From: an uncultured Piscirickettsiaceae bacterium
Lineage (GTDB): Bacteria > Pseudomonadota > Gammaproteobacteria > Methylococcales > Cycloclasticaceae
Direction of reading: 5' to 3'
Assembly (NCBI GenBank): GCA_913061075.1
Contig: CAJXSK010000003.1
Location: 124,001-188,000, forward strand
Length of the DNA stretch: 64,000 nucleotides
Shown here in pieces: positions 20,301-29,782 of the stretch. The notes below the pieces were generated by a model. It saw only the letters and a list, made by a program, of their open reading frames with translations, was not told where the DNA came from and did not search any database. The translations under genes were made by a program, and so were the position numbers. Positions within the stretch are counted from its first letter, which is position 1, and each line of letters opens with the position of its first letter.

Positions 20301-21214
20301 ACTTCCCTAACCTTGATGTGAATGCTAAACGATTTTTTGTTGGTGATGCTGATTTAGGTTCGTTAACGATGAAGTTACGTCAGAAAACAAACGGTCTTAT
20401 TATTCAACAGCTTGATTTAAAATCAGCACGCGACTTGTTTACTGCAAAAGGGGCTTGGGAAAAGAGTAGTAACGATTCTATTACAGGCCTTACGGGTCAG
20501 TTAAAAAGTGAGTCTTTAGGTGATTTATTAAAAGATGTGGGCATATTAAGTGATTTGAATGGCGCGCCGTCAGATATTTATTTTGATTTAAACTGGCCGG
20601 GTGCACCACAAGAATTTTCCAAGGATTTTCTTAATGGATTTGCAACAGTTAAATCAGGGAAAGGGCGGTTGTTAAATGTTGAACCCGGCTTAGGGCGCGT
20701 ATTTGGTTTGCTAGGGTTAGATACACTTAAACGACGCGTGCAGTTGGATTTTAGCGATTTGGTTCAAACAGGACTTGGGTTCGATAAGATTAAAGGGCGC
20801 TTTATTCTTGTTAACGGTGATGCACGAACGAATAATTTGTATCTTGAAAGCCCATCTTCCCGTCTCGATATTGTTGGGCGTGTGGGGTTAGGTAAAGAAG
20901 ATTATGATCAATTGATTACAGTGACCCCTAAAAGCACAGAAAGCCTACCAATCGCCGGCGCTTTAGCGGGCGGCCCAGTCGTCGGTGCAGCTATTTATTT
21001 GGTGCAAAAAATTGCCGGTAAAACTGTCAATAAGCTAGCGGGTTATCAGTATAGGGTAACGGGTAGTTGGGATGACCCTGTTATAAAACAACTCAGCAAA
21101 CCGGGTGGAAAAGTATTCGGTATTATGGGTGATTTTTTATCACCTGTATTTGGTGTTTTAGGTAGTGATTCTGGTACAGGCAAGAAAGCAGAGTTATTAG
21201 CGCCAGTTCAATGA
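17315..21214 (+). CDS. yhdP: YhdP-family AsmA-like lipid-transport protein
   Basis: The 1299-residue product has one N-terminal membrane segment (about 9-31) and a very long periplasmic body ending in an AsmA_2/DUF3971-type C-terminus (LGLDTLKRRVQLDFSDL, FDKIKGRF, then LAGYQYRVTGSWDDP). YhdP, TamB and YdbH bridge the periplasm and carry phospholipids to the outer membrane in E. coli. Size, architecture and the rng-yhdP-tldD context all fit YhdP. It shares an ATGA overlap with the following amidase gene. Confidence 0.93.
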   Translation: MSKARLFGHSLLWVFTVSLVILALFVVVARFFSTQVPAYKTELESYLSEEIGGQVNIGTMTARMDGFSPQLSLKDVTLDELKQQTNTLSIGEIRLSMNPLGVLQGNITPNKITIVNTGISIKRFADGHVSIVGFSDEENDSSSGDFSWLLEDGLFEVIDSQIIWKDDLHDEEDIHLSNAHIVFQNINEEHRLKIAASLPDKIGKDFVLSIVVKGDVLSTTDWQADGYLQTEQIQLSEVLQRLDIDEFKINQGVGNVEIWSQWDAAELSRVRGRVHVDEVQMVQKQTNLTVQNISGLFDWKKLAYGWQLKANEFVFKTNEVQQEKSQFSVQYEQVSDTDTLMNITADGIDIQAVSTVLKQSKLLKKNHYALIQKLNPSGLLKNAYFSFAKHKGGDAWAGCGQLDGFANEALDNMPAIKNFSSRGCSSKAEGWLDVNTRKGSVYFKKLFRDPLLVDALSGRLAWSYDSGGWRLMSDEIKLETPHIATTTRFSSVIPAEGKPVLLELESNFGAADAIHTSKYLPVGIMGDGAVGWLDSAFKGGQTTGGGVLLKGALKDFPFKNKEGLFQVLFNTKQVNLHYADGWPKLLDVAAEVEFKNEGMTIVSSKGAVAGNAIQHAKIQVPDLAKDRYLSVSGVIKDKLPGLYDFFRQSPLKQSVDGLTEHSEVFGLADVTLDIKIPLRKGLKADVKARASIRDGKLTFPELGESVTSLNGEVLYAAQGLSATSIKGKVLGESVLIDIYSDQKNTIISAKGNIKTKTLAAKYPSNVWANISGKSTAQLTVKVPRDGLSTNSAAVLSLESNLDGISIDYPEPVGKALNDVSYLNIKTVLGESPIRVDVDYRGKINSVFVFNQDKNKPLSLSKAGINFGQMPLAVPTHSGIKISGQINELNVPSWQKALGDVNYGENDNNKGVNSIDVHIDKIVWSDKTYKDVTLKASRKRSAWQGQVKNQLLDGEFYLPDGLTLGALVRLNLVRLSLPKLKKGQTKGSLAIDVEPKDFPNLDVNAKRFFVGDADLGSLTMKLRQKTNGLIIQQLDLKSARDLFTAKGAWEKSSNDSITGLTGQLKSESLGDLLKDVGILSDLNGAPSDIYFDLNWPGAPQEFSKDFLNGFATVKSGKGRLLNVEPGLGRVFGLLGLDTLKRRVQLDFSDLVQTGLGFDKIKGRFILVNGDARTNNLYLESPSSRLDIVGRVGLGKEDYDQLITVTPKSTESLPIAGALAGGPVVGAAIYLVQKIAGKTVNKLAGYQYRVTGSWDDPVIKQLSKPGGKVFGIMGDFLSPVFGVLGSDSGTGKKAELLAPVQ

Positions 21215-22056
21215 AAAAAAACAATACCTTTATTGTGGCAGGTGTGCAGCTTGTATCATCCGCCGATGTGAAAAAGAATTTACAGATGGTTGAGCGCCTA
21301 ACAAAGCAGGCCGTTGATCAAGGTGCGCAATTAATTGTACTACCAGAAAACTTTGCCTTAATGGCGAACAGAGCGAGTGAATTAATAGACTGTGCTGAGC
21401 ATGTAGGCTCTGGTGAGATACAACAATTTATGGCAACGTTGGCTCGCCAATATAATGTGTGGCTTATAGGCGGTTCTATTCCTATACAATCCGCTGATAA
21501 CAATAAGGCCTTATCAGCTTGTTTGGTGTACGATGCGAATGGTGAACAGGTCGCTCAGTATAATAAGCTACACCTGTATGATGTAGATATGATTGGCACA
21601 GGCCATCGCTACCGTGAGTCAGATTCTTTCGTTGCGGGTGATCACGTTGTTGTAATTGAAACGCCTTTTGGTTCTATTGGGTTGTCCATTTGTTACGACT
21701 TGAGGTTTCCAGAGCACTATAGAGGGATGATGTTGCTAGGCGCAGATATTATGGTTGCGCCATCTGCGTTTACTAAAGAGACGGGGGGCGATCATTGGTC
21801 ACTGCTGTGTCGTGCAAGAGCGGTAGAAAACGCCTGTTATATGATTGCACCCAACCAAGGCGGGCAACACGAAAATGGTCGAGAAACATACGGGCATAGT
21901 ATGATTGTTGACCCCTGGGGTGAGGTGTTGGCTGAAGCGACAGTTGGCCCTGATATCGTCATTGCCAAAATAGATAAAGCCAAGCAAGATAAAATTAGAA
22001 CAAACTTCCCAGCTATTAAGCATGGGCGTTTTGAATACACGTTAAAGAGAAGGTAA
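21211..22056 (+). CDS. Nit1-like carbon-nitrogen hydrolase (probable deaminated-glutathione amidase)
   Basis: The 281-residue nitrilase-superfamily product has the catalytic triad E46 (VLPEN), K119 (YNKLHLYDVD) and C161 (LSICYDLRFPE). The KLHLYDVD segment resembles Nit1/YbeM enzymes that remove the amide from deaminated glutathione, a metabolite-repair reaction. The gene overlaps the yhdP stop by 4 bp and abuts tldD at 22057, so the group is probably one transcript. The superfamily is certain; the substrate is inferred. Confidence 0.85.
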   Translation: MKKNNTFIVAGVQLVSSADVKKNLQMVERLTKQAVDQGAQLIVLPENFALMANRASELIDCAEHVGSGEIQQFMATLARQYNVWLIGGSIPIQSADNNKALSACLVYDANGEQVAQYNKLHLYDVDMIGTGHRYRESDSFVAGDHVVVIETPFGSIGLSICYDLRFPEHYRGMMLLGADIMVAPSAFTKETGGDHWSLLCRARAVENACYMIAPNQGGQHENGRETYGHSMIVDPWGEVLAEATVGPDIVIAKIDKAKQDKIRTNFPAIKHGRFEYTLKRR

Positions 22057-23502
22057 ATGACTGATTTAATTCAACAAGCAGAAAGTACGATTCTTCAACC
22101 CGTGGGTATGACAGTGGATGACATCGAACAAGTCATGGGCGGTTTATTATCCAGCTCAATTGATCAAGCCGATGTATATTTTCAGTCTTCACGAAGTGAG
22201 TCGTGGGTGCTTGAAGACGGCATTGTTAAAGAAGGAAATTACAATATTGAACAAGGCGTTGGCCTTCGTGCGGTGAGTGGTGAAAAGACAGGCTTTGCCT
22301 ATAGTGAAGAGCTGTTGCTACCTACGTTGTTAGACGCAGCAAAAAATGTCCGCGCTATTGCTAGGAGTGGTCAGTCTGGAATAATAAAACCACAACAACG
22401 GCTAATTGCGCCTGTACGTTATCAGGCAGTTGATCCACTTGAATCAATGACGCAAGAAGATAAAGTGTCGCTACTTCAATCGATAAACCGCCAAACGCGC
22501 TTAATTGATACACGTGTTGAACAAGTGATTGTTAGTTTAGTTGGTGTGCATGAGACGATATTGGTTGCATCAGAAGATGGTAGTCTAAATAGTGATGTGC
22601 GACCGTTAGTAAGAATGAATATCTCGGTCGTTGTCGAAGAAAAGGGTCGTCGCGAACAAGGGAGTTCAGGCGGCGGTGGTCGGCATGGGTATGAATTCTT
22701 TACAAGCGATGATCAAGCCATGAGTTATGCGCGAGAGGCAGTCAGATTAGCCTTGGTTAATCTAGAAGCGGTAGAAGCACCTGCAGGCACAATGACGGTT
22801 GTATTAGGCTCAGGTTGGCCTGGAATTTTATTGCATGAGGCAATAGGGCATGGGTTAGAAGGTGATTTCAACCGCAAAGGCAGCTCAGCATTTAGTAACC
22901 GAATTGGCGAAACAGTGGCTTCGCCGTTATGTACGATTGTAGATGATGGGACACCCGAGAATAAGCGTGGTTCTTTGACAATAGATGATGAGGGGGTGCC
23001 TAGCCAATGCACGACCTTAATTGAAAACGGTGTGTTGAAAGGCTATATGCAAGATAAGATGAACGCACGTTTGATGGGGCAGAAATCAACGGGAAATGGC
23101 CGTAGGGAATCCTATGCACACTTGCCTATGCCGCGAATGACTAATACCTATATGTTGGCTGGAAAAGACGACCCAGGTGACATAGTCTCATCAGTAAAAG
23201 AAGGGTTGTATGCGGTTAATTTTGGTGGTGGGCAAGTAGATATTACGTCCGGTAAGTTTGTGTTTTCTGCTAGTGAGGCATATTTGATTAAAAACGGCAA
23301 AATAACCACGCCAGTAAAGGGCGCTACGTTAATTGGAAACGGACCAGATGTGTTAACGAAAGTCAGCATGGTAGGGAACGATTTAGCATTCGATAGCGGT
23401 GTTGGAACGTGCGGTAAAGAAGGACAAAGTGTTCCCGTTGGTGTTGGGCAGCCTTCATTAAAAATTGATAGCATGACAGTTGGAGGGACAGCTAATGCCT
23501 AA
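22057..23502 (+). CDS. tldD: metalloprotease TldD
   Basis: Zinc-metalloprotease subunit that forms a heterodimer with PmbA (TldE) and cleaves unfolded peptides; in E. coli it acts on microcin B17 precursor and CcdA. The 481-residue product has the active-site motif HEAIGH at 260-265 followed by GLEGD, and [17 protein letters not shown] near the C-terminus. It abuts the preceding amidase gene, and its 3' end overlaps the pmbA start. Confidence 0.96.
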   Translation: MTDLIQQAESTILQPVGMTVDDIEQVMGGLLSSSIDQADVYFQSSRSESWVLEDGIVKEGNYNIEQGVGLRAVSGEKTGFAYSEELLLPTLLDAAKNVRAIARSGQSGIIKPQQRLIAPVRYQAVDPLESMTQEDKVSLLQSINRQTRLIDTRVEQVIVSLVGVHETILVASEDGSLNSDVRPLVRMNISVVVEEKGRREQGSSGGGGRHGYEFFTSDDQAMSYAREAVRLALVNLEAVEAPAGTMTVVLGSGWPGILLHEAIGHGLEGDFNRKGSSAFSNRIGETVASPLCTIVDDGTPENKRGSLTIDDEGVPSQCTTLIENGVLKGYMQDKMNARLMGQKSTGNGRRESYAHLPMPRMTNTYMLAGKDDPGDIVSSVKEGLYAVNFGGGQVDITSGKFVFSASEAYLIKNGKITTPVKGATLIGNGPDVLTKVSMVGNDLAFDSGVGTCGKEGQSVPVGVGQPSLKIDSMTVGGTANA

Positions 23503-24841
23503 GTCAGTATATGCCGACCCAGCAGAGCTAGATAGATTAAAAAACATATGCTCTGATGTATTGCTCGAAGCAAAAAAACAAGGGGCAGATGAAGTTGAAG
23601 TAGGTCTTAATATTGGCCAAGGGCTTTCAGTTAATGCAAGATTGGGTGACGTGGAAACCATTGAGCACCATAAAGACCAAGGGCTGGGTATAACGGTTCA
23701 TATAGGCCATAAAAAAGGCTCTGCTAGTTCTTCCGATTTAAAACCATCATCAATTAAATCTATGGTGACGGCAGCTTGTTCGATCGCTAAACATGCCGAA
23801 GTTGATAAGTTTTCAGGCTTGCCTGATACGTCCTTAATGGCAACTAATTTTTTCGACCTATCTTTGCACCATCCTTGGGATATATCAGCAGAACAAGCGA
23901 TTGATATAGCGATTGAATGTGAAGATGCTGCGCGAACGTACCATGATGATATAACGAATTCAGAAGGCGCTGGGATTCAAACATTTGAAGGACTTCGCGT
24001 GTTTGCCAATAGCCATGGCTTTATGCATGGCTATCCATCGAGTAGGCACAGTTTGAGTTGTTCTGTGATTGGTGAGCGGGCTGAAGGTATGCAGCGCGAT
24101 TATTGGTACAGTTCGGCTCGACATGCCAATGATCTAGAATCTGCTAAAGGTGTGGGTGAAAAAGCGGCCGAAAGAACACTAAAACGTTTAGGCGCGCGTG
24201 CAATTGGTACTCGAAAGTGTCCAATATTGTTTTCCCCTGATGTAAGTGGCGGATTAATAGGGCATTTTATTTCTGCAATAAAAGGGGGAAGTTTGTATAG
24301 AAAATCTTCTTTTTTGTTAGATAGTCTTGGAAAAAGCATATTCCCTGATTTTGTTCGTATTCACGAACAGCCCCATTTAAAGAAGGCGATGGGCAGTGCT
24401 GTGTGCGATGCTGAAGGTGTCGCTACGGTTACTCGAGATATTGTGTCAAATGGTATTTTACAAGGGTATTTGCTTAGTAATTATTCAGCCAAAAAACTGG
24501 GTATGGCAACAACGGCAAATGCAGGTGGCGTGCGTAATTTAACGGTAGAGTCTGGCGATTTGGATTTTAAAGGAATGCTGCAGGAAATGAACACGGGCTT
24601 ATTAGTGACAGAAATGATGGGCATGGGTGTTAATACTTTAACCGGAGATTATTCACGCGGTGTGGCTGGTTTTTGGGTGGAGAATGGTGAAATACAATAC
24701 CCAGTTGAAGAGGTGACGATTGCTGGCAATTTATTAGATATGTATCAATCTATCACTGCTATTGGTAACGATATTGATCTAAGGGGGAATACACGGTGTG
24801 GTTCAATTCTTATTAATGAAATGACGTTGGCGGGCAGTTAG
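23495..24841 (+). CDS. pmbA: TldE/PmbA peptidase subunit
   Basis: Partner of TldD in the TldD/E protease. The 448-residue product belongs to the same family but lacks the HExxxH motif, as PmbA should. It has [19 protein letters not shown] near residues 57-75 and [21 protein letters not shown] near the C-terminus. I set the start at ATG 23495 because GGAGGG at 23482-23487 precedes it; this overlaps the tldD stop by 8 bp. In E. coli the two genes are unlinked, whereas here they are adjacent and probably coupled. Confidence 0.95.
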   Translation: MPKSVYADPAELDRLKNICSDVLLEAKKQGADEVEVGLNIGQGLSVNARLGDVETIEHHKDQGLGITVHIGHKKGSASSSDLKPSSIKSMVTAACSIAKHAEVDKFSGLPDTSLMATNFFDLSLHHPWDISAEQAIDIAIECEDAARTYHDDITNSEGAGIQTFEGLRVFANSHGFMHGYPSSRHSLSCSVIGERAEGMQRDYWYSSARHANDLESAKGVGEKAAERTLKRLGARAIGTRKCPILFSPDVSGGLIGHFISAIKGGSLYRKSSFLLDSLGKSIFPDFVRIHEQPHLKKAMGSAVCDAEGVATVTRDIVSNGILQGYLLSNYSAKKLGMATTANAGGVRNLTVESGDLDFKGMLQEMNTGLLVTEMMGMGVNTLTGDYSRGVAGFWVENGEIQYPVEEVTIAGNLLDMYQSITAIGNDIDLRGNTRCGSILINEMTLAGS

Positions 24842-24858
24842 GGCATTTTATTGGTTCG

Positions 24859-26220
24859 TTAAATTAGAAAAATAGTTGCCAATCCTAAAAATGAAGCAAA
24901 ACCAATAATATCAGTAACTGTGGTTAAGACAACACCACCGGCTAATGCAGGGTCAATGTTGATGCGTTTCAAAATCATTGGAATAGTTGCGCCCGCTAAG
25001 GCCGCTGCAATAAGGTTTGTAGCCATGGCGGCAGCAATTAATAAGCCTAAAGACGTGCTTTGAAACCAAAAACCAGTAATAAGCGCTACAACACTGGCCC
25101 ATAACAAGCCATTTAATGCGCCAACGGCTAACTCTTTCCATAACAGCCAACGTGCATTGGTTTTACCAATTTGGTTGAGCGCCATCCCGCGAATGACGAG
25201 CATCAGCGTTTGACTGCCCGCGATGCCGCCCATGCTAGCAACGATAGGCATTAGTACTGCCAAGGCAACAATTTGTTCTATCGTGGCACTAAATAAATCA
25301 ATGACCCAAGCAGCAAGAAAGGCGGTAAATAAATTGATACCTAACCAAAAAGCACGTCGTTTTGCGCTGCGTACGATGGGTGCGAACATATCATCATCTT
25401 CATCAAGGCCAGCCATGTTTAGGATAGATCTATCAGCTTCATCACGAATAACGTCAACAACATCATCAACGGTAATACGACCTATTAGTTGATTGTCATC
25501 ATCTACTACGGCGGCAGATACAAGGTTGTAATCCTCAAAAAACAAAGCCACATCGTTACTCGATAGCAAGGGGTTCAGCGCTTTTTCTTCGGTCAACATG
25601 ACATCAGAGACAGATTTCTTGCTGTCTTGAGTTAATAAATCAGAGATGTTGAGTATGCCAATAAACTGGTCATCTTTATCGACAACAAATAATTTGTCAG
25701 TGTTGTCAGGAAGTTCGCCTCGTTGACGTAAATACCTAAGTACTACATCTAAATTAACATTGGGGCGAATTGAAATCATGTCGAGGTTCATCAAACCACC
25801 CGCGCTGTTTTCATCGTACGCCATAACAGACTGTAGCCGTCGACGGTCTTGATTAGACATGGAGCGAACGACTTGATGTAAAACAACATCTGGAAGGTCG
25901 TTAAAGATATCCGCTAGATCGTCTGTTTCAAGAGAAGCGGCTGCGCTAATGAGGCTTTGATCATCCGTTTGTTCAATCAAGCCTGAACGAACTTCATCAT
26001 TAACTTCCACTAAAATATCACCTGTTAGTTCAGGGTCAATCAGCTTCCAAACAATTAAGCGGTTTTCTTGTGGTAGAGACTCTAATAAACTGGCAATCTC
26101 AGCAGAGTGCAAGTCATTGATTTGTTGTTTAACTAGCGAAAGGGCGCCACTGTCTAAACTGTCGGCAAGTAGACGAAGATGTTCGTGGGTGTTTTCGTGC
26201 TGTTGTGCAGATGCGGGCAT
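24859..26220 (-). CDS. mgtE: MgtE-type magnesium channel
   Basis: The 453-residue product has the full MgtE layout: an N-terminal helical domain with repeats such as DLADIFNDLPD, two CBS motifs (LFVVDKDDQFIGILNISDLL and AVVDDDNQLIGRITVDDVVD), and five C-terminal membrane helices with the pore signature MPIVASMGGIAGSQTL. The cytosolic domains gate the Mg2+ pore. ATG 26220 is preferred to the upstream TTG at 26232. It is the last gene of the minus-strand rapZ group and converges on pmbA, with only 17 bp between stops and no clear terminator. Confidence 0.95.
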   Translation of the reverse strand: MPASAQQHENTHEHLRLLADSLDSGALSLVKQQINDLHSAEIASLLESLPQENRLIVWKLIDPELTGDILVEVNDEVRSGLIEQTDDQSLISAAASLETDDLADIFNDLPDVVLHQVVRSMSNQDRRRLQSVMAYDENSAGGLMNLDMISIRPNVNLDVVLRYLRQRGELPDNTDKLFVVDKDDQFIGILNISDLLTQDSKKSVSDVMLTEEKALNPLLSSNDVALFFEDYNLVSAAVVDDDNQLIGRITVDDVVDVIRDEADRSILNMAGLDEDDDMFAPIVRSAKRRAFWLGINLFTAFLAAWVIDLFSATIEQIVALAVLMPIVASMGGIAGSQTLMLVIRGMALNQIGKTNARWLLWKELAVGALNGLLWASVVALITGFWFQSTSLGLLIAAAMATNLIAAALAGATIPMILKRINIDPALAGGVVLTTVTDIIGFASFLGLATIFLI

Positions 26221-26302
26221 ATTAATCGGCAATTAGGCTGCTAAACTAATGATATTTTAGACTAATACGTAAATCTGCGCGCCACTATATTTAGTCGTTA
26301 AT

Positions 26303-27160
26303 TTATGGCAGTTCTCGGTGCCTACCAATAACGCTTAAGTTGTCACTTTGGAGCAATTTAGTGAGTTGTTCTGTCAAGAACACAGATCTGTGTTGTCCTC
26401 CAGTGCAGCCAATAGCGATGGATAAGTAATTACGATTAGAGTTCGAAAAGCGTGGTATCCATTTTTTCAAATAGTCGGCGGTATCGTTTAAGTATTGTTG
26501 AACGAGTTCGTTATTTGATAAAAATGTGATGACACCGTCATCTTTCCCAGTGAATTGCCGCAGTTTGGGTTCCCAGTAAGGGTTTGGCAGACACCGAGCA
26601 TCAAAAACAAAATCCACATCATTCGGAACACCATGTTTATAGCCAAAAGACATGACTTGTAATGATAGTGTGTGGCGGCTTTTGTGGCCAATGCGTTCTA
26701 GCACCAAGTCCCGAAGCTGATGCACGTTGGTCTGTGTTGTATCTATTTGAATACTGGCATGATCTGCGATTGGAGATAAGCGTTCAATCTCTAACTCGAT
26801 AGCTTCGTCCAATGATGTATCGTTTCCAGTTAGTGGGTGTTTTCTACGGGTTTCGCTAAAGCGTTTTAGAAGGCTGTTTTTATCGGCACGTAAGAAAATG
26901 ACTTCATAACTTATGCCTGCGTTTCGCAGCTGTTGCATAAAGTCATCAAAGCGACGTAATGATGCCGTTTCGTTTCGCGCATCGATACCGACGGCAACAC
27001 GTTGAAACATTGGCAGTTCGGAATCTTCTAGTAAATGGGCAAAATTTTGCAATAAGGCGACAGGTAAGTTATCTGTGCAGTAAAAACCACAATCTTCTAA
27101 GGTGTCAAGGGTGACACTTTTACCTGAGCCTGATAGGCCACTAACAATAATTAATTTCAT
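26303..27160 (-). CDS. rapZ: RNase adapter protein RapZ
   Basis: The 285-residue product contains the P-loop GLSGSGKS at 8-15, CGFYCTDNLPVALL, and the C-terminal GCTGGQHRSV that carries the RNA/metabolite-binding site. In E. coli, RapZ presents the small RNA GlmZ to RNase E and senses glucosamine-6-phosphate. The start matches the family N-terminus, but the codon follows directly on the T run of a strong hairpin, leaving no Shine-Dalgarno. ptsN, which lies between hpf and rapZ in E. coli, and npr, which follows rapZ, are both absent. Confidence 0.95.
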   Translation of the reverse strand: MKLIIVSGLSGSGKSVTLDTLEDCGFYCTDNLPVALLQNFAHLLEDSELPMFQRVAVGIDARNETASLRRFDDFMQQLRNAGISYEVIFLRADKNSLLKRFSETRRKHPLTGNDTSLDEAIELEIERLSPIADHASIQIDTTQTNVHQLRDLVLERIGHKSRHTLSLQVMSFGYKHGVPNDVDFVFDARCLPNPYWEPKLRQFTGKDDGVITFLSNNELVQQYLNDTADYLKKWIPRFSNSNRNYLSIAIGCTGGQHRSVFLTEQLTKLLQSDNLSVIGRHRELP

Positions 27161-27186
27161 AAAAAAAAGCCGGCTGTTGAGCCGGC
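27161..27186 (-). terminator. terminator-like hairpin between hpf and rapZ
   Basis: On the minus strand, GCCGGCT (27186-27180) and AGCCGGC (27175-27169) form a perfect 7-bp GC-rich stem around a 4-nt loop, followed by eight T residues (27168-27161). It reads as an intrinsic terminator for hpf, yet its U tract runs straight into the rapZ ATG at 27160. Confidence 0.8.
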
Positions 27187-27194
27187 GATAATGG

Positions 27195-27485
27195 TTAACG
27201 GTGGGCAGTTGATTTTTCTTTGTATTTTCTAACTTGCCGGTCTAATTTGTCTACGAGGCTATCGATAGCCGCGTACATGTTCTCTTGAGTGTCTTCAGCG
27301 AAAATCTTACTACCATTTAATTGGATGGTCGCTTCTGCTTTTTGCTCTGCTTTTTCTACTGTAAGGATAACGTGAACATCAATAACTTTATCGAAGTGAC
27401 GTTTAATTTTATCGAACTTACTGTTCGTGTAATCTCGTATTGCATCTGTTATTTCTACGTGGTGTCCAGATAGGGATAGCTGCAT
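27195..27485 (-). CDS. hpf: ribosome hibernation promoting factor, short form
   Basis: The 96-residue product is the short HPF type without the long-form dimerisation domain. It contains the N-terminal LSGHHVEITDAIRDY and the central KAEATIQLNGSKIFAEDTQENMYAAIDSLVD (residues 48-79). It binds the 30S subunit decoding region and promotes 100S ribosome dimers in stationary phase. A good site, AAGGAGAG, precedes the ATG. It is encoded just after rpoN, as in E. coli, and is followed by a strong hairpin. Confidence 0.95.
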   Translation of the reverse strand: MQLSLSGHHVEITDAIRDYTNSKFDKIKRHFDKVIDVHVILTVEKAEQKAEATIQLNGSKIFAEDTQENMYAAIDSLVDKLDRQVRKYKEKSTAHR

Positions 27486-27514
27486 ACTTCTCTCCTTTTA
27501 GAGTTTAAAAAAAG

Positions 27515-28963
27515 TCAAAGAATTCTTTTCCTTTGGCTTGAGGGTGGTATTGAAATTGATTCGCGATATTTCGCGATGGTTCTCCTGGCGACATTAATGC
27601 CCTTGTCTAATAGTATAGCGGCGATTTTGTTGTCACTGAGAGGTTTTTTTCGGTCTTCACTGCTAACAAGTTCTTTAATGAGTGCTCTGATCGCTGTGGC
27701 CGAACACTCTCCACCGGTATCTGTGGACACATGGCTAGAAAAGAAATGTTTTAATTCGAACACGCCATTGGGTGTGTGCATATATTTGTTAGTGGTTACA
27801 CGCGAAATAGTAGATTCGTGCATTTCAACAGTTTCAGCTATATCACGTAGAACTAATGGTTTCATGGCGATAGCGCCGTGGTCTAAAAACCCCTGTTGCC
27901 GACGTACAATTTCTTGGGACACTAACATCAATGTCTCATGTCGGCTTTCAAGGCTTTTAATGAACCACCGGGCTTCCTGCAAATGGTCCTTCATGGCTTG
28001 ACCGTCTTTACTTTTGTCACCACGTTTTATTAAAGATTGATAATAAGGGTTAATTCTAATGGCTTTTGTTACATCACCATTTAGAGATACTTGCCATAAG
28101 CCTTTAACTTTTCGCACATACACATCGGGTGCTATGTACTGGGTATCTGCGGGTTCTATAACTGACCCAGGTCGTGGGTTAAGGCTTTGAATGAGCGTGA
28201 GCGTTCGTGTGAGCGTTTCGTCATCAATATTCATTAGTCGCTTTATTTTACTGCTGTCTTGGCTCCCCAATGCGGCGATGTGATCTTCGACCAATTCAAT
28301 AGCGGTGGATAAAAGAGGCGTTTGGCTAGGCAATAATTTAAGTTGAAGTAGAAGGCTTTCTTGTAAGCTACAGGCCGCAATACCTGGTGGGTCAAACGAT
28401 TGGACTGTATGTAGGACGGCCACCATTTCATCCAGTTCCAAATCTTCCAGGTGGTCAACGAGGTCTTCATGAATCGTTTCGAGAGAAGATTTTAGATAAC
28501 CATCGTCATCTATAGCGTCAACGATGGATAAGGCGATCGCGCGATCTTTCTCAGAAAAATTAGATAGCTCTAGCTGCCACAATAAGTGATCTTGTAACGT
28601 TTCAGTAGCAGAATTAATGCTGCCAGGGTCAACTGCTATGGCGTCGCTGTTTTGGCTTGCCCCCGTTTGCCCGGTTAAGTCGTATACATCATCCCAGGTA
28701 GAATCTATGGGTAGCTCATCAGGTAATTGTTCTTGAGACCCTTCGCTGGTTTTTTCGTCAGGTGATGCGTTTTTTTCAGTATTGTCTTGTTCTTTTTTTG
28801 TTGATTCCTCATCAGGAATTTCTAGCATCATGTTGCTATCAAGAACGGTCTGGATTTCTTGTTGTAATTCTAAGGTAGAAAGTTGCAACAAGCGTATGGC
28901 TTGTTGCAGTTGTGGCGTCATGGTCAGGCTTTGACCAATTCGAAGCTGTAATGACTGCTTCAT
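27515..28963 (-). CDS. rpoN: RNA polymerase sigma-54 factor
   Basis: The 482-residue product has the glutamine-rich region I (LTMTPQLQQAIRLLQLSTLELQQEI at 15-39), an acidic region II, the core-binding region, and the C-terminal RpoN box RRTIAKYRESISIP that reads the -24 element. ATG 28963 is chosen over TTG 28966 because GGA is correctly placed upstream. It transcribes promoters that need AAA+ enhancer-binding proteins. It lies between lptB and hpf in the standard order, with a 93-bp gap after lptB that may hold its own promoter. Confidence 0.97.
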   Translation of the reverse strand: MKQSLQLRIGQSLTMTPQLQQAIRLLQLSTLELQQEIQTVLDSNMMLEIPDEESTKKEQDNTEKNASPDEKTSEGSQEQLPDELPIDSTWDDVYDLTGQTGASQNSDAIAVDPGSINSATETLQDHLLWQLELSNFSEKDRAIALSIVDAIDDDGYLKSSLETIHEDLVDHLEDLELDEMVAVLHTVQSFDPPGIAACSLQESLLLQLKLLPSQTPLLSTAIELVEDHIAALGSQDSSKIKRLMNIDDETLTRTLTLIQSLNPRPGSVIEPADTQYIAPDVYVRKVKGLWQVSLNGDVTKAIRINPYYQSLIKRGDKSKDGQAMKDHLQEARWFIKSLESRHETLMLVSQEIVRRQQGFLDHGAIAMKPLVLRDIAETVEMHESTISRVTTNKYMHTPNGVFELKHFFSSHVSTDTGGECSATAIRALIKELVSSEDRKKPLSDNKIAAILLDKGINVARRTIAKYRESISIPPSSQRKRIL

Positions 28964-29056
28964 CAATAATTCCGGGCTCTAAAATAAACAATAAATCTAC
29001 ATCTCATATTTGAAGTTTAGACTAAAAAACGGCTAGCAGTACAGCTTTTTTGAAAA

Positions 29057-29782
29057 TTACATGCGAAATTCGTGCCCGAGATAAACATCGCGAACTTCAC
29101 GGTGTTCAAGAATGTCTTTTGCAGAGCCTTCTGTAATCACGGCACCATTGTTTAAAATGTAGGCTCGATCACAAGTGCCTAGGGTTTCTCGTACATTATG
29201 ATCGGTGATTAACACGCCAATATCACGTTCGCATAGATGGTGTATTATTTTTTGGATATCAATAACAGAGATTGGATCCACGCCGGCAAACGGTTCATCT
29301 AATAAAATAAACCGAGGTTCTGTGGCAAGTGCTCTGGCAATTTCAAGTCGCCTTCTTTCACCACCTGAAAGAGCCAAGGCACTTTGTGAACGGAGGTGAT
29401 TGATGCTGAATTCATTCAATAATTCATCTAAGACTAGTTCTTGTTGGCCTGGTGTTAAGTCACTGCGTATTTGCAAAACGGCACGAATATTGTCTTCAAC
29501 AGACAGCTTTCTAAAAATAGACGCTTCTTGAGGTAGGTAACCAATGCCTTGTTTAGCTCGAATGTGCATCGGGTCGCTGGTTATGTTTTGGTCGTCAAGA
29601 AAGATGTCGCCAGAATCAGGTTTAATTAAACCTACCGTCATATAAAAACTGGTGGTTTTTCCTGCGCCATTAGGCCCTAACAGCCCAACAACTTCGCCAC
29701 TGTTGATTGTTATGCTAACGTCATCGACTACTTTGCGTTGGTTAAATTGTTTGCAAATACCATGGGTGCTGAGTGTGCTCAT
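29057..29782 (-). CDS. lptB: LPS export ABC transporter ATP-binding protein LptB
   Basis: ATPase that powers LPS extraction by LptFG. The 241-residue product has Walker [10 protein letters not shown], signature LSGGERRR, Walker [13 protein letters not shown] and the switch histidine in LITDHNVRE. The Q-loop is in [12 protein letters not shown], typical of LptB. Its ATG overlaps the lptA stop by 4 bp, so the lptC-lptA-lptB trio is coupled. lptF and lptG are not in the window. Confidence 0.97.
   Translation of the reverse strand: MSTLSTHGICKQFNQRKVVDDVSITINSGEVVGLLGPNGAGKTTSFYMTVGLIKPDSGDIFLDDQNITSDPMHIRAKQGIGYLPQEASIFRKLSVEDNIRAVLQIRSDLTPGQQELVLDELLNEFSINHLRSQSALALSGGERRRLEIARALATEPRFILLDEPFAGVDPISVIDIQKIIHHLCERDIGVLITDHNVRETLGTCDRAYILNNGAVITEGSAKDILEHREVRDVYLGHEFRM

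Noticed and set aside
27576-28001. 141-residue plus-strand frame opposite rpoN
   Set aside because: Covers conserved rpoN codons; no start signal or family similarity.
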